Below are positions 13,480 to 27,231 of a stretch of 64,000 bases of DNA, one piece after another. How positions within the stretch are numbered: the first letter of the stretch is position 1; each line of letters starts with the position of its first letter. Source of the DNA: Doris montereyensis (taxonomy: Eukaryota > Mollusca > Gastropoda > Nudibranchia > Dorididae); assembly GCA_037039925.1 (NCBI GenBank), contig JAXRKP010001086.1, forward strand, positions 85,001 through 149,000. The letters are read 5' to 3'. Under the pieces are notes generated by a model. The model was not told the origin of the DNA and did not search any database. It was given only the letters and a program-made list of their open reading frames with translations. A program made the position numbers and the translations under genes.

Positions 13480-14965
13480 AAGCCAATCGGTCTCTTGCCA
13501 ATCTGTCATATTTCACTGCTCTTGGTCTAACAATCGTCTTATTTCACTGCTCTTGGTCTAATCTTGCCAATGCGTCATATTTCACTGCTCTTGGTCTAAT
13601 CTTTAGTTCGTCTCATTTCACTGCTCTTGGTCCAATCGTCATATAATCTTGCCAATCGTCATATTTCACTGTTCTTGGTCTAATCTTGCCAATCGTCATA
13701 TTTCGTTGTTCTTGGTCTATGCCAATTCATTTCTGTTCTTGGTCTAATCTTGCCAATCGTCATATTTCATAATTTCATATTTCTGTTCTTGGTCTAATCT
13801 TGCCAATCGTCATTTCACTGTTCTTTGTCTAATCTTGCCAATCGTCATATTTCACTGCTCTTGGTCTAATCTTGCCAATCGTCATATTCGCTTCTTGGTC
13901 TAATCTTGCCAATCGTCATATTTCAATCCACAATCGTATATTTCACTGCTCTTGGTCTAATCTAATCGTTAGTCACTGTTCTTTGTCTAATCAATCGTAA
14001 TATTTCACTGCTTCTTGGTCTAATCTTGCCAATCGTTATTTCGTTGTTCTTGGTCTAATCTTGCCAATCGTCATATTTCACTGTTCTTTGTCTAATCTGC
14101 CAATGTCATATTTCACTGCTCTTGGTCTAATCTTGTTCATATTTCGTTCGCTAACGATTCTTGGTCTAGGGTTGCCAATCGTCACATTTCACTGTTCTTT
14201 GTCTAAGCGTTCCAGTGTCATATTTCACTGCTCTTGGTCTAATCTAGTGCAAGATATTGGGTGAAACGGCAGGTATGGTAACATCGATTTGTTGCGGTGT
14301 AAATATTTCATAACTAATCTTGCCAACGTCAGGATGAACATTGTCTTGGTCTAATCTAGCCACGCCTGTCATGGCCATTCACTGCTCTTGGTCTAATCTT
14401 CTCATCGTCAGATACCGTTGTGCATTTGCTTTGCCAGACATGACGACTAAGTTCTTGCCAATGTAAAATTTCACTGTTCTTTGTCTAATAATAATACTAC
14501 CTCCTCATCGTTGTTCTTTCCAATCTTGCAATAATCAGTAAAACGTTCTTCCCGGTCGTCTAATCTTCCTAATCTTGCCAATCGTCATATTTCACTGCTC
14601 TTGGTCTAATCTTGCCAATCGTCATATTTCACTGTTCTTGGTCTAATCTTGCCAATCGTCATATTTCACTGTTCTTGGTCTAATCTTGCCAATCGTCATA
14701 TTTCACTGTTCTTGGTCTAATCTTGCCAATCGTCATATTTCCGTTCTTGGTCTAATCTTGCCAATCGTCATATTTCACTGTTCTTGGTCTAATCTTGCCA
14801 ATCGTCATATTTCGCCGTTCTTGGTCTAATCTTGCCAATCGTCATATTTCGCTGTTCTTGGTCTAATCTTGCCAATCGTCATATTTCGCCGTTCTTGGTC
14901 TAATCTTGCCAATCGTGGAGTTCTCACCTATTATCGTTAAATTTCGCTGTTCTTTGTCTAATCTT
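13480..14965. repeat. 37-bp satellite, about 35 copies
   Basis: Consensus cttggtctaatcttgccaat followed by cgtcatatttcactgtt. The left half is irregular with truncated units; 14,570-14,920 is nearly perfect. It directly follows the 44-bp array. Confidence 0.95.
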
Positions 14966-15059
14966 TCTCACCTATTATCGATAAATTTGTAATTTATATA
15001 CATTTCACCTTCAGTGTAAATTTTTGTCTTGATTTATACTTGCTTTCATTCATTATCTA

Positions 15060-15238
15060 TCATTTCTTCATTCTAGACCCAGTGAGATATAGATCTAATC
15101 TTACATTTATCCTATCATTTCTTCTTTCTAGACCCAGTGAGATATAGATCTAGTCTTACATTTATCCTATTTTTTTGTTCTTGTTTCCATACTCACACGT
15201 CTCTCTCTCCCTTTCTTTCTCCCCTGCCTGTTTTCTTT

Positions 15239-15311
<73 letters not shown>

Positions 15312-15660
15312 TTCTCTCATTCTCTCTATCTCCTTCTCACCTTTTATTACTTACTTATTTTCATATTTTTATTTCATTCTAGATCTGAACCTTCCACTCT
15401 CGCTCTTTTTCACCCCCCTCCACTGCTACGTTTCTTAACATCACTGTCTTTTTCTTTCTTTCTTTCTCCTTTATGTTTTTATTCTGACATCACATTGTGT
15501 GATGCCGGAGGTACTTAGATCTAGATTCTAAATATTTCTCGTTTGTTGTCTGACGAAGGGTTATACCCGAAACGTCACGTGTTTGCTCTGTCTTTATTAG
15601 TGGAGTTGTCACTTATTGTCATATTTCGCCTTTCACTTCACTCCACTGTGGCTCCTTCGA
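15060..15660 (+). mobile_element. Terminal-inverted-repeat element, copy 1 (right end intact)
   Basis: Contains gacccagtgagatatagatc (duplicated at 15,078 and 15,130), a (TC)n tract at 15,240-15,310, and gacgaagggttatacccgaa, ending in 15,604-15,659 with AGTTGTCACTTATTGTCATA and then ATTTCGCCTTTCACTTCACT to GGCTCCTTCG. The same terminus appears inverted at 28,207-28,261. The left terminus is absent here. Confidence 0.8.
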
Positions 15661-15815
15661 TAAGTAATACTTGCGTTATGTCAAATCAAAGCTCAGGATG
15701 TTGGCTCTGAGATAACAGTACGCAGGAAATACTTGTGTTACGTCAAATTAAAGCTCAGGATGTTGGTTGCAGAAATACTTGTGTTATGTCAAATTAAAGC
15801 TCAGGATGTTGCCCC
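15661..15815. repeat. Short tandem repeat, about 55-70 bp, three copies
   Basis: aatacttg[ct]gttatgtcaaat followed by caaagctcaggatgttg, at about 15,667, 15,730 and 15,771. Confidence 0.8.
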
Positions 15816-16357
15816 CCCGAAAAAAAAAAACACACCTTGCTAAGCCATTAATATAAGGTGATCCTTTTAATTCATTCATCAGGACATTTGACATTTTGAT
15901 CATTTTAAGTTAGACATCAAAAGAAAAAAAAAGAATAAACAAACAAACCCCAAAAGACAAAACAAGCATATTAATCGTTGCTACTAAGAAGAGTGTAGCA
16001 AACACATCCATCAGTTTGAAAGATCCAGCTCAGCACAAAATATGACATCATCATGTATCTGTGTCGGTAATACATGTGTGTAAGTATAATATGTAAATGT
16101 ATATATTATAATAAAACAATGTATCAAGAAATTCACATTCATAATACCAAGAAAATTTATCTGCAAGTCCACAGTGACTCTAAATAAATGATGAAAAATG
16201 TTCACTAGCCGAAAATACAATATTGTATAATGATTGATTGAAGAGTAACAGCATGTCAGACATCCTCCCCCCCACTTCTAAAAAGGGCAAACACACAAAA
16301 AATAAACAGCACCCCCCCCCAACAAAAAAACAGCCCCAAACATAAACAACAATTTGT
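15816..16357. other. AT-rich, no recognised feature
   Basis: Homopolymer A and C runs (for example C10 near 16,310) and AT-rich intronic DNA. No gene seen. Confidence 0.45.
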
Positions 16358-16520
16358 TTCATTGAAATTTACCTATCCACCACATGCAGCCATCTCAGAG
16401 TGATTTAAATTTAGAGGAAACAGCAAGATGAAAAGTTAAGTGAAAAAGGTAAAGGAAAGAAGTAGGACCTACCAATAGCCCCAGCCAGCCAATTGCTCAC
16501 GCCCTCCCCCCCCCCCCTTC
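16358..16520 (+). mobile_element. Dispersed SINE-like repeat, family B
   Basis: Starts tttcattgaaatttacctat, then ccaccacatgcagccatctc, an AG-rich stretch agcaagatgaaaagttaag and gaaagaagtaggacctacc. Related copies: 24.2, 30.57, 48.75-49.2, 61.93 and 62.1/62.5 kb. No polymerase III boxes recognised, so the class is uncertain. Confidence 0.7.
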
Positions 16521-17285
16521 CCCCTGATATCTTGCTGACTTAAAACGAAACACGAGTGTCCATTCTATCAAGCACTGACAGTGACAACTCCCACATACTT
16601 AACCTAGAGCCAAAAGGTTCCATCTGCTTTTTGGAGCCAGTTTTGATCTAACTAACAGTACATGAAAGAAAAAACTTTCCGCCTCAACGATTTTGAATGA
16701 TGAATTCTTTGACTTTGAGACAAAAAGTTCCTATAAATTAGTATAAACAGTCTTAATAAAGCTCTTGATGACTCCAGACTTTGACATCCATTTTCTCAAA
16801 AGCATGATTTTTGCTTATAGAATCTTTTGATTCAAAGCTTGCTAACTGTAATATAATTTATATCTAATCCTCTTTCCTCGTGACTGACCCCCCGCCCCCC
16901 CCCCCACACACACACACACACAACCAACACTCCAGGCCAAAATAAATCAGACGTCACAACATATTGATGACTGAATCGGTTTAGTTTGGGACCGGTGTCA
17001 GCTCTTTCCATTACTTTGTAGTACATTGCCTGCCTGACAGTGGTAACTCCCCTGGTTTGTCTTCCAGACACTCCACTGCTACCCAGCCCGGCTGTGTTGA
17101 TCATCATACTAACAAAACACACAAGGTTGTTCATCCACCTCCTGTAGGACTAGACGCCAGATTATATTTGAGATTTACTTAGGGAGAGTGAACAAACCTG
17201 TACACAAGCGTCTGACATGAATATGGTGGCGTACATGTGAACATGTTGGGTATGAACACTCCTCAACGAACATTGTGTGTATGTG
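16521..17285. other. Intronic DNA, no recognised gene
   Basis: Contains C-rich and (CA)n tracts at 16,889-16,922. A 100-residue minus-strand frame (16,832-17,134) has no domain I recognise and runs into the (CA)n tract, so I do not call it. Confidence 0.45.
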
Positions 17286-18300
17286 TGAACATATGTATAT
17301 TACTGATGTAACTATTCTATTGTCATTCATTCTGTTAACATGCCTAAACCATCTCAGTTGATTCATTTCTATCTTAGTTTTTATGCTATCTGCTTTGGTT
17401 TGATCTCTTATTGTTGTGTTTCTGATTTTGTCTCTTTTAGTTTTCCTACTACTCTTCTTGGATATTTCATTTCGGCTGCCTGTACTCTTCTGTATTCCCT
17501 ACTGTCTAAGGTCCAGGTTTCACTGCCATAGAGGAGAATAGGACAATAAACTGTGTTGTATACTGCCATTTTGGTTTGTGTTGACAATTCTTTGTTTACC
17601 TACAAATGCCTTTCCTAGATGGTTCTATATCGCACTTGCCTTTTTAATTCTCTGGCTGATTTCTTCTCTTAGCTTTCCCTCTGAGTTAATCATTACTCCT
17701 AGGTAATTGTAGCTTTGAACTTGTTCTAAATTCTCCTGCCCAATTTAAGATTTTGTGTTTTAGCTTCCCTAATTATTAGCATCGTTTTGATTTTCTTTGC
17801 GTTTACTCTCATTCTTCTTTCATTTAATTCATTATTCATCATGTTGATATTCGACTGGAGATCCTTTTTTGATTTTCCAAACAGAACTAAATCATCAGCA
17901 AATGAAAGCATTGATACATTTACTGGTTTGTGCTTCCACATACCTACATTCATTTTCTTCATTTTGAGCATGCCTTTGCGACTGAATCCATAAATGTGAT
18001 AAACAAAAGAGGACTTAGGGTACGACCCTGTCTTACTCCTATATCTACATAAAATTCTTAAGATACATTTCCAGCTACTCTCGCTGCACATGTTGGTTTA
18101 TTGTAAAAACTTATAATGGCTTCTATTAAATTTTACCCTATTTGTGTTCTTTTAAGGAATGCCATAGTTCATCCCTTCTCAAAGTGTCAAATGCCTTTTC
18201 TAAGTCAATAAAACACAGGTGCAAATCAATGTTTCTCTCAAGGAATTTTTTTATTATTTGTCTAATTGTACATATGTGGACTTGTACACTTCTTCAAGGT
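17175..18300 (-). mobile_element. APE-RT LINE, copy 2 (5' truncated, inverted relative to copy 1)
   Basis: Minus strand reads MLSFADDLVLFGKSKKDLQS, NMMNNELNERRMRVNAKK and downstream [19 protein letters not shown], matching copy 1 at 3.1-3.7 kb (NMMNNELNIRGMRVNANK). This copy keeps the FADD catalytic box but lacks the endonuclease and has frame breaks. It corresponds to roughly 2.8-3.75 kb of copy 1. Confidence 0.88.
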
Positions 18301-18324
18301 TGGCTAAAATTTATCTCCCTTTTT

Positions 18325-18440
18325 TCCAATAAAATCTCCCCCCGGGCAGATCACAACACTCTGTGCATGTTAAAGATCCCTTGGCTGTATACAGGACAGT
18401 CGAGGCAAAATTAAAATTCACCCTTTTCAGGCGGGTCCCA
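18325..18440 (+). mobile_element. SINE family A, partial
   Basis: gggcagatcacaacactctg then tgcatgttaaagatcccttg and gctgtatacaggacagtcg match the body of the family A SINE. Head and tail are missing. Confidence 0.75.
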
Positions 18441-19255
18441 TATCTTTGCATGCCGCTGGTCACTCTAAGCACACCTACGCTAATGGACAGTCCCGTACAT
18501 TTTCATCACTCCCAGCCTTCCAGCAAGACAAAGTGTTGGTGGCGGATCCCGTATAACTCCACTGCATTGCACTCAAAAGACGGGTTTTGGGAATGCCTCT
18601 ATTCTGACCAATTACGCTGATCAACCCACGCCACGCCAAACAGAGAAAGTCTATTATTCTAGAGGGGTAAAAGTGATAGTTCATTTCCGAGTCTAACACA
18701 CACTCGATATATTTCTTATAAAGAGACACAACAACACACAGGAGCTCTAGCTCAAATGCAGGCTGTGGAACCTTTGCAAAGTGGACAAAACCAAAGACTC
18801 TTGTCTTCGTATGATTGATGTAAATTACTTTAGTAAGAAGCTCCACCCACAAGAAAGAAATAGTGATTGATATGAATAAAATAAATCAGTGGCCAATCAC
18901 ATTGCATGCGTATGGTTAGCCTGAATGGAGGGCTTGACCTTCAGCCAATAGAAAGATACCATGTTCAGGGTTGACCCATCAGGGGAGCATTGTGTTGATG
19001 GTTATATTGTCAAATGTCACATACGTCAAAATACATCTTCACCTCTTTTCACATAAGAATGAAGAGATAAGAGTGTTGAAAGTACAAGGAAAAATTGAAG
19101 CTTTCATCTGAGTTCAGTGACCAACAACAAAGGAACTTTGATCTCTCAAACAGGTCCATTTCACATGGTCACCATGACATGTGGTATTTGGACAGGAGGA
19201 AGGACGGCTATTTGAAGTGTATAGACATTAGAAACAATCAGCCACGCTATTATTG
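18441..19255. other. Intronic DNA, possibly an old dispersed repeat
   Basis: A 125-residue minus-strand frame (18,475-18,852) is open but shows no domain I recognise and has a low-complexity look. Not called as a gene. Confidence 0.4.
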
Positions 19256-20169
19256 AATGATTGGAGTAAAACCTGACCATGCAGCCACGTCCCCCCTCCC
19301 GCTCTATATGTTACCTCATCTCTGTCTGTCTCTCGCTCTCTCTCATTCTCTCTCATTTTCTCTCATTTTCTCCATCCTCTCTATTCGTCTTTCTTTATCT
19401 TTCTCGTTCTCTTTTTGTCTCCTGTTTGTCTCTTTCTCTCTCCTTTCTATCCCTCCCTCCTCTCTCTCTGTCTATTTTATGGCAGTTGTATTTCGTTTCT
19501 TCTTTCTTTTCGTCTTTTCTTTTTCTTTATCTTTGTTATGAGGCTTGCTCTGTTGATGAACATTGCACCAATGGCTCTATTGATATTAGTTTCGTCCAGC
19601 ATTGTTCAGTGTTTATTTGTTTCTATGTCTCCTTGTTGCTTATGACGGTTGGGCATACTGAAGATTTCTCTGTCCTGACCCGTTTTCTATCTTTTAGTAT
19701 TATTTATTTATACCTTTCATATTCCTCTTCATTAGTAATGGACCAACTGCAGTATTATTCTTTTTCATGTTTAATAAATGTAGGTTGTAATAGATGTTAT
19801 TGTTAGTAAACAATGCAATATAAACACGATGACAATAACAGAAACAAAATGAATTGCCCGCTATGTCACCTTACTCAACGAATTTCAAAAACAATCACAA
19901 TAATCACAGGTACGTCCTGTCGTGGTCAAGCGCGGCAGCCCTTGTGCCACGTGCGGAAGCCTCGTACACAGCGGAACGAGATTATTGACCCATATTGAGA
20001 TCAGCCGGCAAGTTAGCCTTACAAGGGTTAAAATTAAAACATTTTATCAAAAAAAAAAACCCGAGATCACATCAGTTTTCAGACGCCCCCCCCCCTCCCC
20101 CCCCAAAAAAAAAAAAAAAACAAAAACAAAAACCCACCAGCGATAATTCTTACGACCAAAAACACTTAC
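19256..20169. other. Pyrimidine-rich stretch and unassigned DNA next to exon 23
   Basis: 19,320-19,530 is CT-rich and yields spurious SLSLS frames. 20,050-20,125 has long A and C runs near the exon 23 donor. No gene seen. Confidence 0.5.
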
Positions 20170-20438
20170 CCTGGGGGCCTGGCGTGCTGAGGGTCGTGGC
20201 TGTTGTAGCACACGGTGGTGTTCTTGCCCGTCTCCAGCACGTAGGTGCACGTCTGACAGCCCGACGTGTTCCGACAGACGGTTGGGTCCAGGATGAGGGC
20301 GCAGATGTCTTTCGGCAGTGTGACCTTCGTGAGGGAGCCAACCGCCACGCCGTTGAAGCCCCAAGGCGTAGGTGACGTTGCCCACGCTTACGGCCCTCAG
20401 GCCTAGCCCTGAGATGGTCTTCTGCTCCAGCTCCACGT
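20170..20438 (-). CDS. MEGF8: MEGF8 exon 23: last blade of second propeller and PSI start
   Basis: 269 bp, borders CACAG/ACGTGG and [26 protein letters not shown], then [20 protein letters not shown] and [19 protein letters not shown], matching human AAVGSRLYISGGFGGVALG and CNQSGACTWC. The frame changes at the CCCC/GGGG run 20,359-20,362; two further G would give ALGGFNG as expected for a kelch blade. This is the last exon I can place; the gene continues left of the window. Confidence 0.92.
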
Positions 20439-23400
20439 CTGTGAAAGGTCATGAAGGGAACAATAAAAAACTAAACAGAACCAAATCGGCGAAGCAAAGA
20501 TTTCTGTGGGTCAGGGAGGGATGCATATATAAAAAAAAAAAAATTTTTAACAGGAAGAAAAATAACCAAAATAAAACAAGGGGTCGACCTCCAGTCTGCA
20601 TATACATTTTTTTCTAAAAAAAGCTGATAAAAACATGCTACAAAAAGAAAAGTACATAAAAAAAAACAACATAATACCAAAAGAAATTTGTTAGCGTCCT
20701 TACTACATTAAAGTATTTCCAAGATAAAACCTTTTCAAAGTTTTGAATTTATACCAAAAAAAACCCCAACTATTTTCTTCAACAAAAATCACGCTTTCAT
20801 GTATATAGTGAGTGGAAGACAATGAGTGAAAGTTGACAATCTCACATGTATATAGTGAGTGGAAGACAATGAGTGAAAAGTTGACAATCTCACATGTATA
20901 TAGTGAGTGGAAGACAATGAGTGAAAAGTTGACAATCTCACATATATAGTGAGGATAGTGATGAGTGGAAGACAATATATTGAGTGGAAGTTGAAAAGTT
21001 GATAATCTCACATGTATATAAAGACAATCTCACATGAAGTGACAATGAGTGAAAAGTTGACAATCTCACATGTATATAGTGAGTGGAAGACAATGAGTGA
21101 GAAGTTGACAATCTCACATGTATATAGTGAGTGGAAGACAATGAGTGAAGACAATCTCACAATGAGTGGAAGACAATGAGTGAAAAGTTGACAATCTCAC
21201 ATGTATATAGTGAGTGGAAGACAATGAGTGAAAAGTTGATAATCTCACATGTATATAGTGAGTGGAAGACAATGAGTGAAGTTGACAATCTCACATATAT
21301 AGTGAGTGGAAGACAATGAGTGACAAGTTGACAATCTCACATGTATATAGTGAGTGGAAGACAATGAGTGATGTATAAGTTGACATAATCTCACATGTAT
21401 ATAGTGAGTGGAAGACAATGAGTGAAAAGTTGACAATCTCACATGTATATAGTGAGTGGAAGACAATGAGTGGAAGTTGACAATCTCACATGTATATAGT
21501 GAGTGGAAGACAATGAGTGAAAAGTTGACAATCTCACATGTATATAGTGAGTGGAAGACAATGAAAGTTGACAATCTCACATGTATATAGTGAGAGGAAG
21601 ACAATGAGTGAAAAGTTGACAATCTCACATATATATAGTGAGTGAGGGAAGACAATGAGTGAAAAGTTGACAATCTCACATGTATATAGTGAGTGGAAGA
21701 CAATGAATGAAAAGTTGACAATCTCACATGTATATAGTGAGTGGAAGACAATGAGTGAAAAGTTGACAATCTCACATGTATATAGTGAGTGGAAGACAAT
21801 GAGTGAAAAGTTGACAATCTCACATGTATATAGTGAGAGGAAGACAATGAGTGGAAGTTGATTTTAATCTCACATGTATATGGTGAGTGAGACAATGGAA
21901 GACAATATAGTGAGTAGAAGACAATGAGTGAGTTGACAATCTCACATGTATATAGTGAGTGGAAGACAATGAGTGAAAAGTTGACAATCTCACATGTATA
22001 TAGTGAGAGGAAGACAATGAGTGAAAAGTTGACAATCTCACATGTATATAGTGAGTGGAAGGAGTGAAAAGTTGATAATCTCACATGTATATAGTGAGTG
22101 GAAGACAATGAGTGAAAGTTGATAATCTCACATGTATATAGTGAGTGGAAGACAATGAGTGAAAAGTGAAAAGTTGATGACAATCTCACATGTATATAGT
22201 GAGTGGAAGACAATGAGTGAAAAGTTGATAATCTCACATGTATATAGTGAGTGGAAGACAATGAGTGAAAAGTTGATAACCTGTTGATGTTTTGCTTTCT
22301 ATTTTTATTAGGTAGGGTGCATGAAAACGGATGGCTTTTGATAATATAGGGAACCATGTTATTTTTCCTTTTGTCGTAACACATCATTAGCTATAATAGA
22401 TATTGTCACATTTATTTCAGTTTTCTTGGGAGAAAAAACTTGGTTAATTAGTTTTGTAAGGATACTCTTTCATCCTTTGTTTCCTAATTCTTTTTCATGG
22501 TTCTCATACATTGTCTCTTCTTTTCTTCTACAGCTATTATTAGTATTATTTGTGAAGATGCCTCATTCTGGAAGTATGGAGCTAAGAGAGATAGTGTTGG
22601 GAAGAGGAATGCAGAGAGAACTTGTGAAACTGTGTCCAAGAGGAGGAGAGAGATCAGGAGAATAGCACAGACAGCAGAAGAAGGAACGACTTCAACAGCT
22701 GGAGGACGGAGAGCAGTATGTTGTGGGCAGCTTTTGAAATGGATTTATGTCAGATGTTGAAATGGATTTACACCACACTCGGATGAGTATCATCATCGAA
22801 AGATAGCTTTTATCTATCCTTTTAAGTCTTTTCTTATCTCTCCACGGGACTCTGATTGTTGTGAATAGTTTTGTTGTGGTGTACCAAGTGCTTATAAGTT
22901 GTATGTCAATGTGTGAAATAATGTCATGTAAATGTCAAGTTACAGTGTATACTAAAACCATGAAATTTTATGACTAATCACATATTTTAAAACAAATTTT
23001 AAGCTCTTTCCACAGGTATTGGTTTGTATTTTGGATAAACATATACTATTGAGGGTTTGAATGGCTTCTATTCTTTAGACCAATGATTTAATCTGTTTTT
23101 TCAAATTTTCTCAAAAACGCATTTTTTTAAAAGGGGTGAAGTTACAATGTACAGATTTTCTAAAAAACCACTTACACAATACCTTTGAAATTTGGCATAG
23201 TTGTTAGCAAGTAGTTTGTCTCAATATTATATTGGGTTTTTTGTTTTAAAATGTCAATTTTTTATGTAAATGGATTTTTTTCAGAAATAATATGAGAAAA
23301 TGAAGGAAATTCTACTATAGCCTCAGTCTTTCACTTATGAGTATAAAAATGTTCTATTTCAAATATTTTAAAAAAGCTTTATATACTATGAACACTGTAT

Positions 23401-23953
23401 TCGTACCTACCTTCACAGCAATGTTCAATGAATTCTCATTACGGATAAGGAGAAATTATTTTCTATAGATTATAATATTTTAGGGGTCTCGGACCCGAGT
23501 TATGCCCACCATGCAAAAAATTCACATGCAATCTAAAAAAGCTGTCAAATATGGCATACCGATGCCTATCTGACTTGTATAAAACATAAAAGACACCTTT
23601 AGATTTGTATATGAAACAAAGTGGTTTGAGATAGCGTCTCCCCTTAAGGTGGAAAAGAAATTAAGACGAAGGTCGCTCATTACTCAATTTTAGATAAATT
23701 TAGGAAATGTCTGGTTTTGCACCAAAACTGGTGGATATATCTAGTTTACACCTGGGTTCAGTAATTAAAAATGTTAATTTAATAAACAATTACTTGACAT
23801 ATTTTTTTTAAAATCAATGCACATAGGATACACACAAGCATAAACAAATGTACAATCAAATTGATTGGGCTTCATTTAGAACTGAGGGAAGAAAAAGGTT
23901 GATTTTCTCAATTCGTCTTTGGATATAGTGGTTTTTTTCATCTCATTTCCTCA

Positions 23954-23990
<37 letters not shown>

Positions 23991-26770
23991 AAAATGAAAA
24001 CTTTAGAGCAATCAGCCCCTACCTTCAAACTGCATCCGATGCCAGGTGTTACAAACGTAGCGAGACCAGCATGTCCATGGCCAGCGTGCCAGATCTGGTC
24101 AGCCCGCCAATCACAACCATTCCTTCGTCTGTGTGTGTGGCGGCGTGGAACACTCGAGGCTCCCACTGTCAAACACAACCACAGCAAAGAATTAGAATAG
24201 CGTAGCGATATTTAGTTTCATTGAAAGTTATCCCGTCCACCACATGCGGTGATCTCAAAGTGGACTAAGAGGATAACAGTAAGATGAAAGATAAGTGAAA
24301 GAAGGAAAGGAAAGAACCAGAGCACACACATATAAACACACACACTCACACACTTCCCTTTCTCAGCCTTAAAAAAGTAAATAAAAAATCGACAACAAAA
24401 GAAGGAAGTCTACATTTAAAGATGGATTGGATTTATAGTCCTGATTACCATCTCACAACACTACGGTTCAGCTACAACGCCTCACTTTAAACAGTGAGAT
24501 GTGGATCAACCATACAATTCAAACATTTAAATAAAAATAAAAATTTGTATATTTGTCCCCATCACTCCATCCGCCTATGTCTCCTGAAAGCAAACTAACA
24601 CACAAACACACCGGTACACGTGAAACCTATAAAGACACACACACACACACCTATACACACAAATGCACAAACACACTTTTGCAAGCACTGACACATACAC
24701 AATATACAAACTTAGATACACACACACATAGCCATACACACACACACACACACACACAGAATAGTATTGTAAACTCACTGTAGCTCTTTGGGGAGCCTCA
24801 GGGAAGAGGATGTTCCATGCCTTTTTTCGACGTCCAAGGAGTAGAGACTGCTCGACACAGTCCACTCGTCCTCGTGGAACAGGTAGCCGTAAATGTAGAT
24901 GGTGTGGGTGGTGGGGTCGTACACTGAACTGTGTCCGTACAGGCCTGCCAGGAAAGAGGTTGAGGAATGAGACATTTGCTTAATATCAGTGTTTACAATC
25001 CTTTCCTGTTTCACCCAAACTCTATGAAGAGTGTTCCATAATTTGTTGATACTTTCACCTGCCAGAAATTTTTTAAACTCAAACTGCTCTGTTTTAATCA
25101 CTGGTAATGTCCCATTATAGTATATATCATAATGTATTTTACTTGTCAATGTTGAATAGTTGCTTCTATAGAGTAATATAAGGTTTAGGTCCAGAAGGTT
25201 GTAGACTGTAGACCTAAAACATCAGCGAACAGACTGTCAGTTAACTGCTACTCATGATTGGATTTGTACAAAAGATCTAATTAATGTAACTCCTTTCTAA
25301 AATAGCACGGTCAGCATGACTGATAGTGCTCTCTTTTTCATGGCCAGGTGAAGGGTGTCGACACAGAAGTCACGGGTTTTATCCTCTCTGGCGCCGTAAG
25401 ACTTCCCCCCCCCATCCATTCCTCTGTACCTATCCCTTCTTTGTGCCCATTGGGACTTCAATGTATCTGTCTCTTCTTTGTTCCCATTGGGACTTCAACT
25501 CTTCTTTGTTCCCATTGGGATATCAATATTTATTTCATGCTCTTATTCTTGACTTTCGACATACCTCTTGCCTCACTGTTTGCCTTTTAGCAATGTCCAA
25601 CGACTATTTCATTGCCTCGATTGTCAATTTTGACTGATCCAATTTTGATTTTCAAGTGATGTCATTAACAACCCCCCCCCCAAAAAAAAAAAGAAACAAC
25701 TGGTCGGCTATCAGAATTATATTGTCCTAACTACACATAAACACTTTTGAGATGAGAAAAAGAAAACTTCTGAAGTTCTCAGCTGGAAGGAGAATCTCAA
25801 GTAAGGGACAACATGCGAGTGGAATTTGTGACAAACATTAGACGTGTTTTGGGTTTTAATTTTTTAGCGGGACGAGACAATTGACGACAGTGAGTCTGGT
25901 AACGATTATAAATACAAAAAATAGTCAAAGCTGTAGTCGGGGGCAATATAAAAAAATTGTGAGCCTACCAAATGCAGGGGAAAAACTCACCGATAGGAAG
26001 GCGCCTCTCATGGTGGACACACTGAACTCTCTCCAAGCCATCAGGCCGTTGGAAGCGTTGTATTCAAAGACCTTGTCGTTAAAGTAGTTCTCAGATGAAA
26101 AGCCACCAATCACCATCAGAATGGTTGCACCAGCATAGGTCAGCGTGTGCCCGGCCATGGGCGGCAGTCCCGAGGAGTCTAAGTGAAGGAAGGGAAGAGA
26201 AGAGAGCAATGAGAAAAAGTCTAGGAAACTGAGAAATTTTCCATAGCCTAGTGGTGTTATGCTGCCGGACTTGGGATCCTCAAGGTCCCAGGTTTGAGTC
26301 CTTCCCAATACTAGGTCCAGCTTTGAGGTTCCTTGTGGGGGAAAGACGTTTAAATCTCATTCCCTCAATGGACCCAGGAATAAATGGGCACCAACTACGG
26401 AGCAAAACCTGAGATGGATTTATGTCCTGTCCAGGAGGAGGTGAATTATCACATGTCTTGCTTTATGCTTTACAAACCGGAGATAGCCCTGAGACTTTGT
26501 ACGGCACTGGAGAATTTCACTTACTTTTACACGGTTGAGAGATCACCAGGTCAAAATCAAAACACATTTTTTAAACGATCAAGCATTTTTTAAATTTCCA
26601 AAGCTTTCAATGGATTTTTTGGTTTTAACTAGAGCTGACAAATGTGCCTTAGTATATCTGTAGATCGATCAATTGACTGCAGATCAACAGATAAGTTGGA
26701 TAGATAGAAAGACAGATAAATAGATACATAGATACATAGATATTTCAGACAGATAGATAGAAAAATAGAC

Positions 26771-26820
<50 letters not shown>

Positions 26821-27033
26821 GTAGATAGATAGATAGATAAAAGAAAGACAGACAGATAGATGAGGATAGATAGATAGATGGATAGATGGATAGATAGATA
26901 TATGGATAGATAGATAGATATATGGATAGATAGATGATGGATGGATGGATGATATAGATACATAGACAGATGGATAGACAGATAGATAAATAGATAGATA
27001 GATAGATATAGATAATAGATAGAATAGATAGAT

Positions 27034-27065
<32 letters not shown>

Positions 27066-27193
27066 ATAGAAAGACAGACAGATAGATAGAGATAGATAGA
27101 TAGATGGATAGATAGATAGATAGATGGATAGATAGATGGATAGATAGATAGATAGATGGATAGATAGATAGATAGATAGGATGGATATGGATG

Positions 27194-27231
<38 letters not shown>

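Noticed and set aside
16832..17134. 100-residue minus-strand frame as an exon
   Set aside because: No domain, no match to the next expected MEGF8 PSI sequence, and part of it is a (CA)n tract.
18475..18852. 125-residue minus-strand frame
   Set aside because: No recognisable domain or splice partner; chance open frame or old repeat.
21245..22387. 380-residue minus-strand frame
   Set aside because: Produced by a 48-bp minisatellite whose period is a multiple of three; no unique protein segment.
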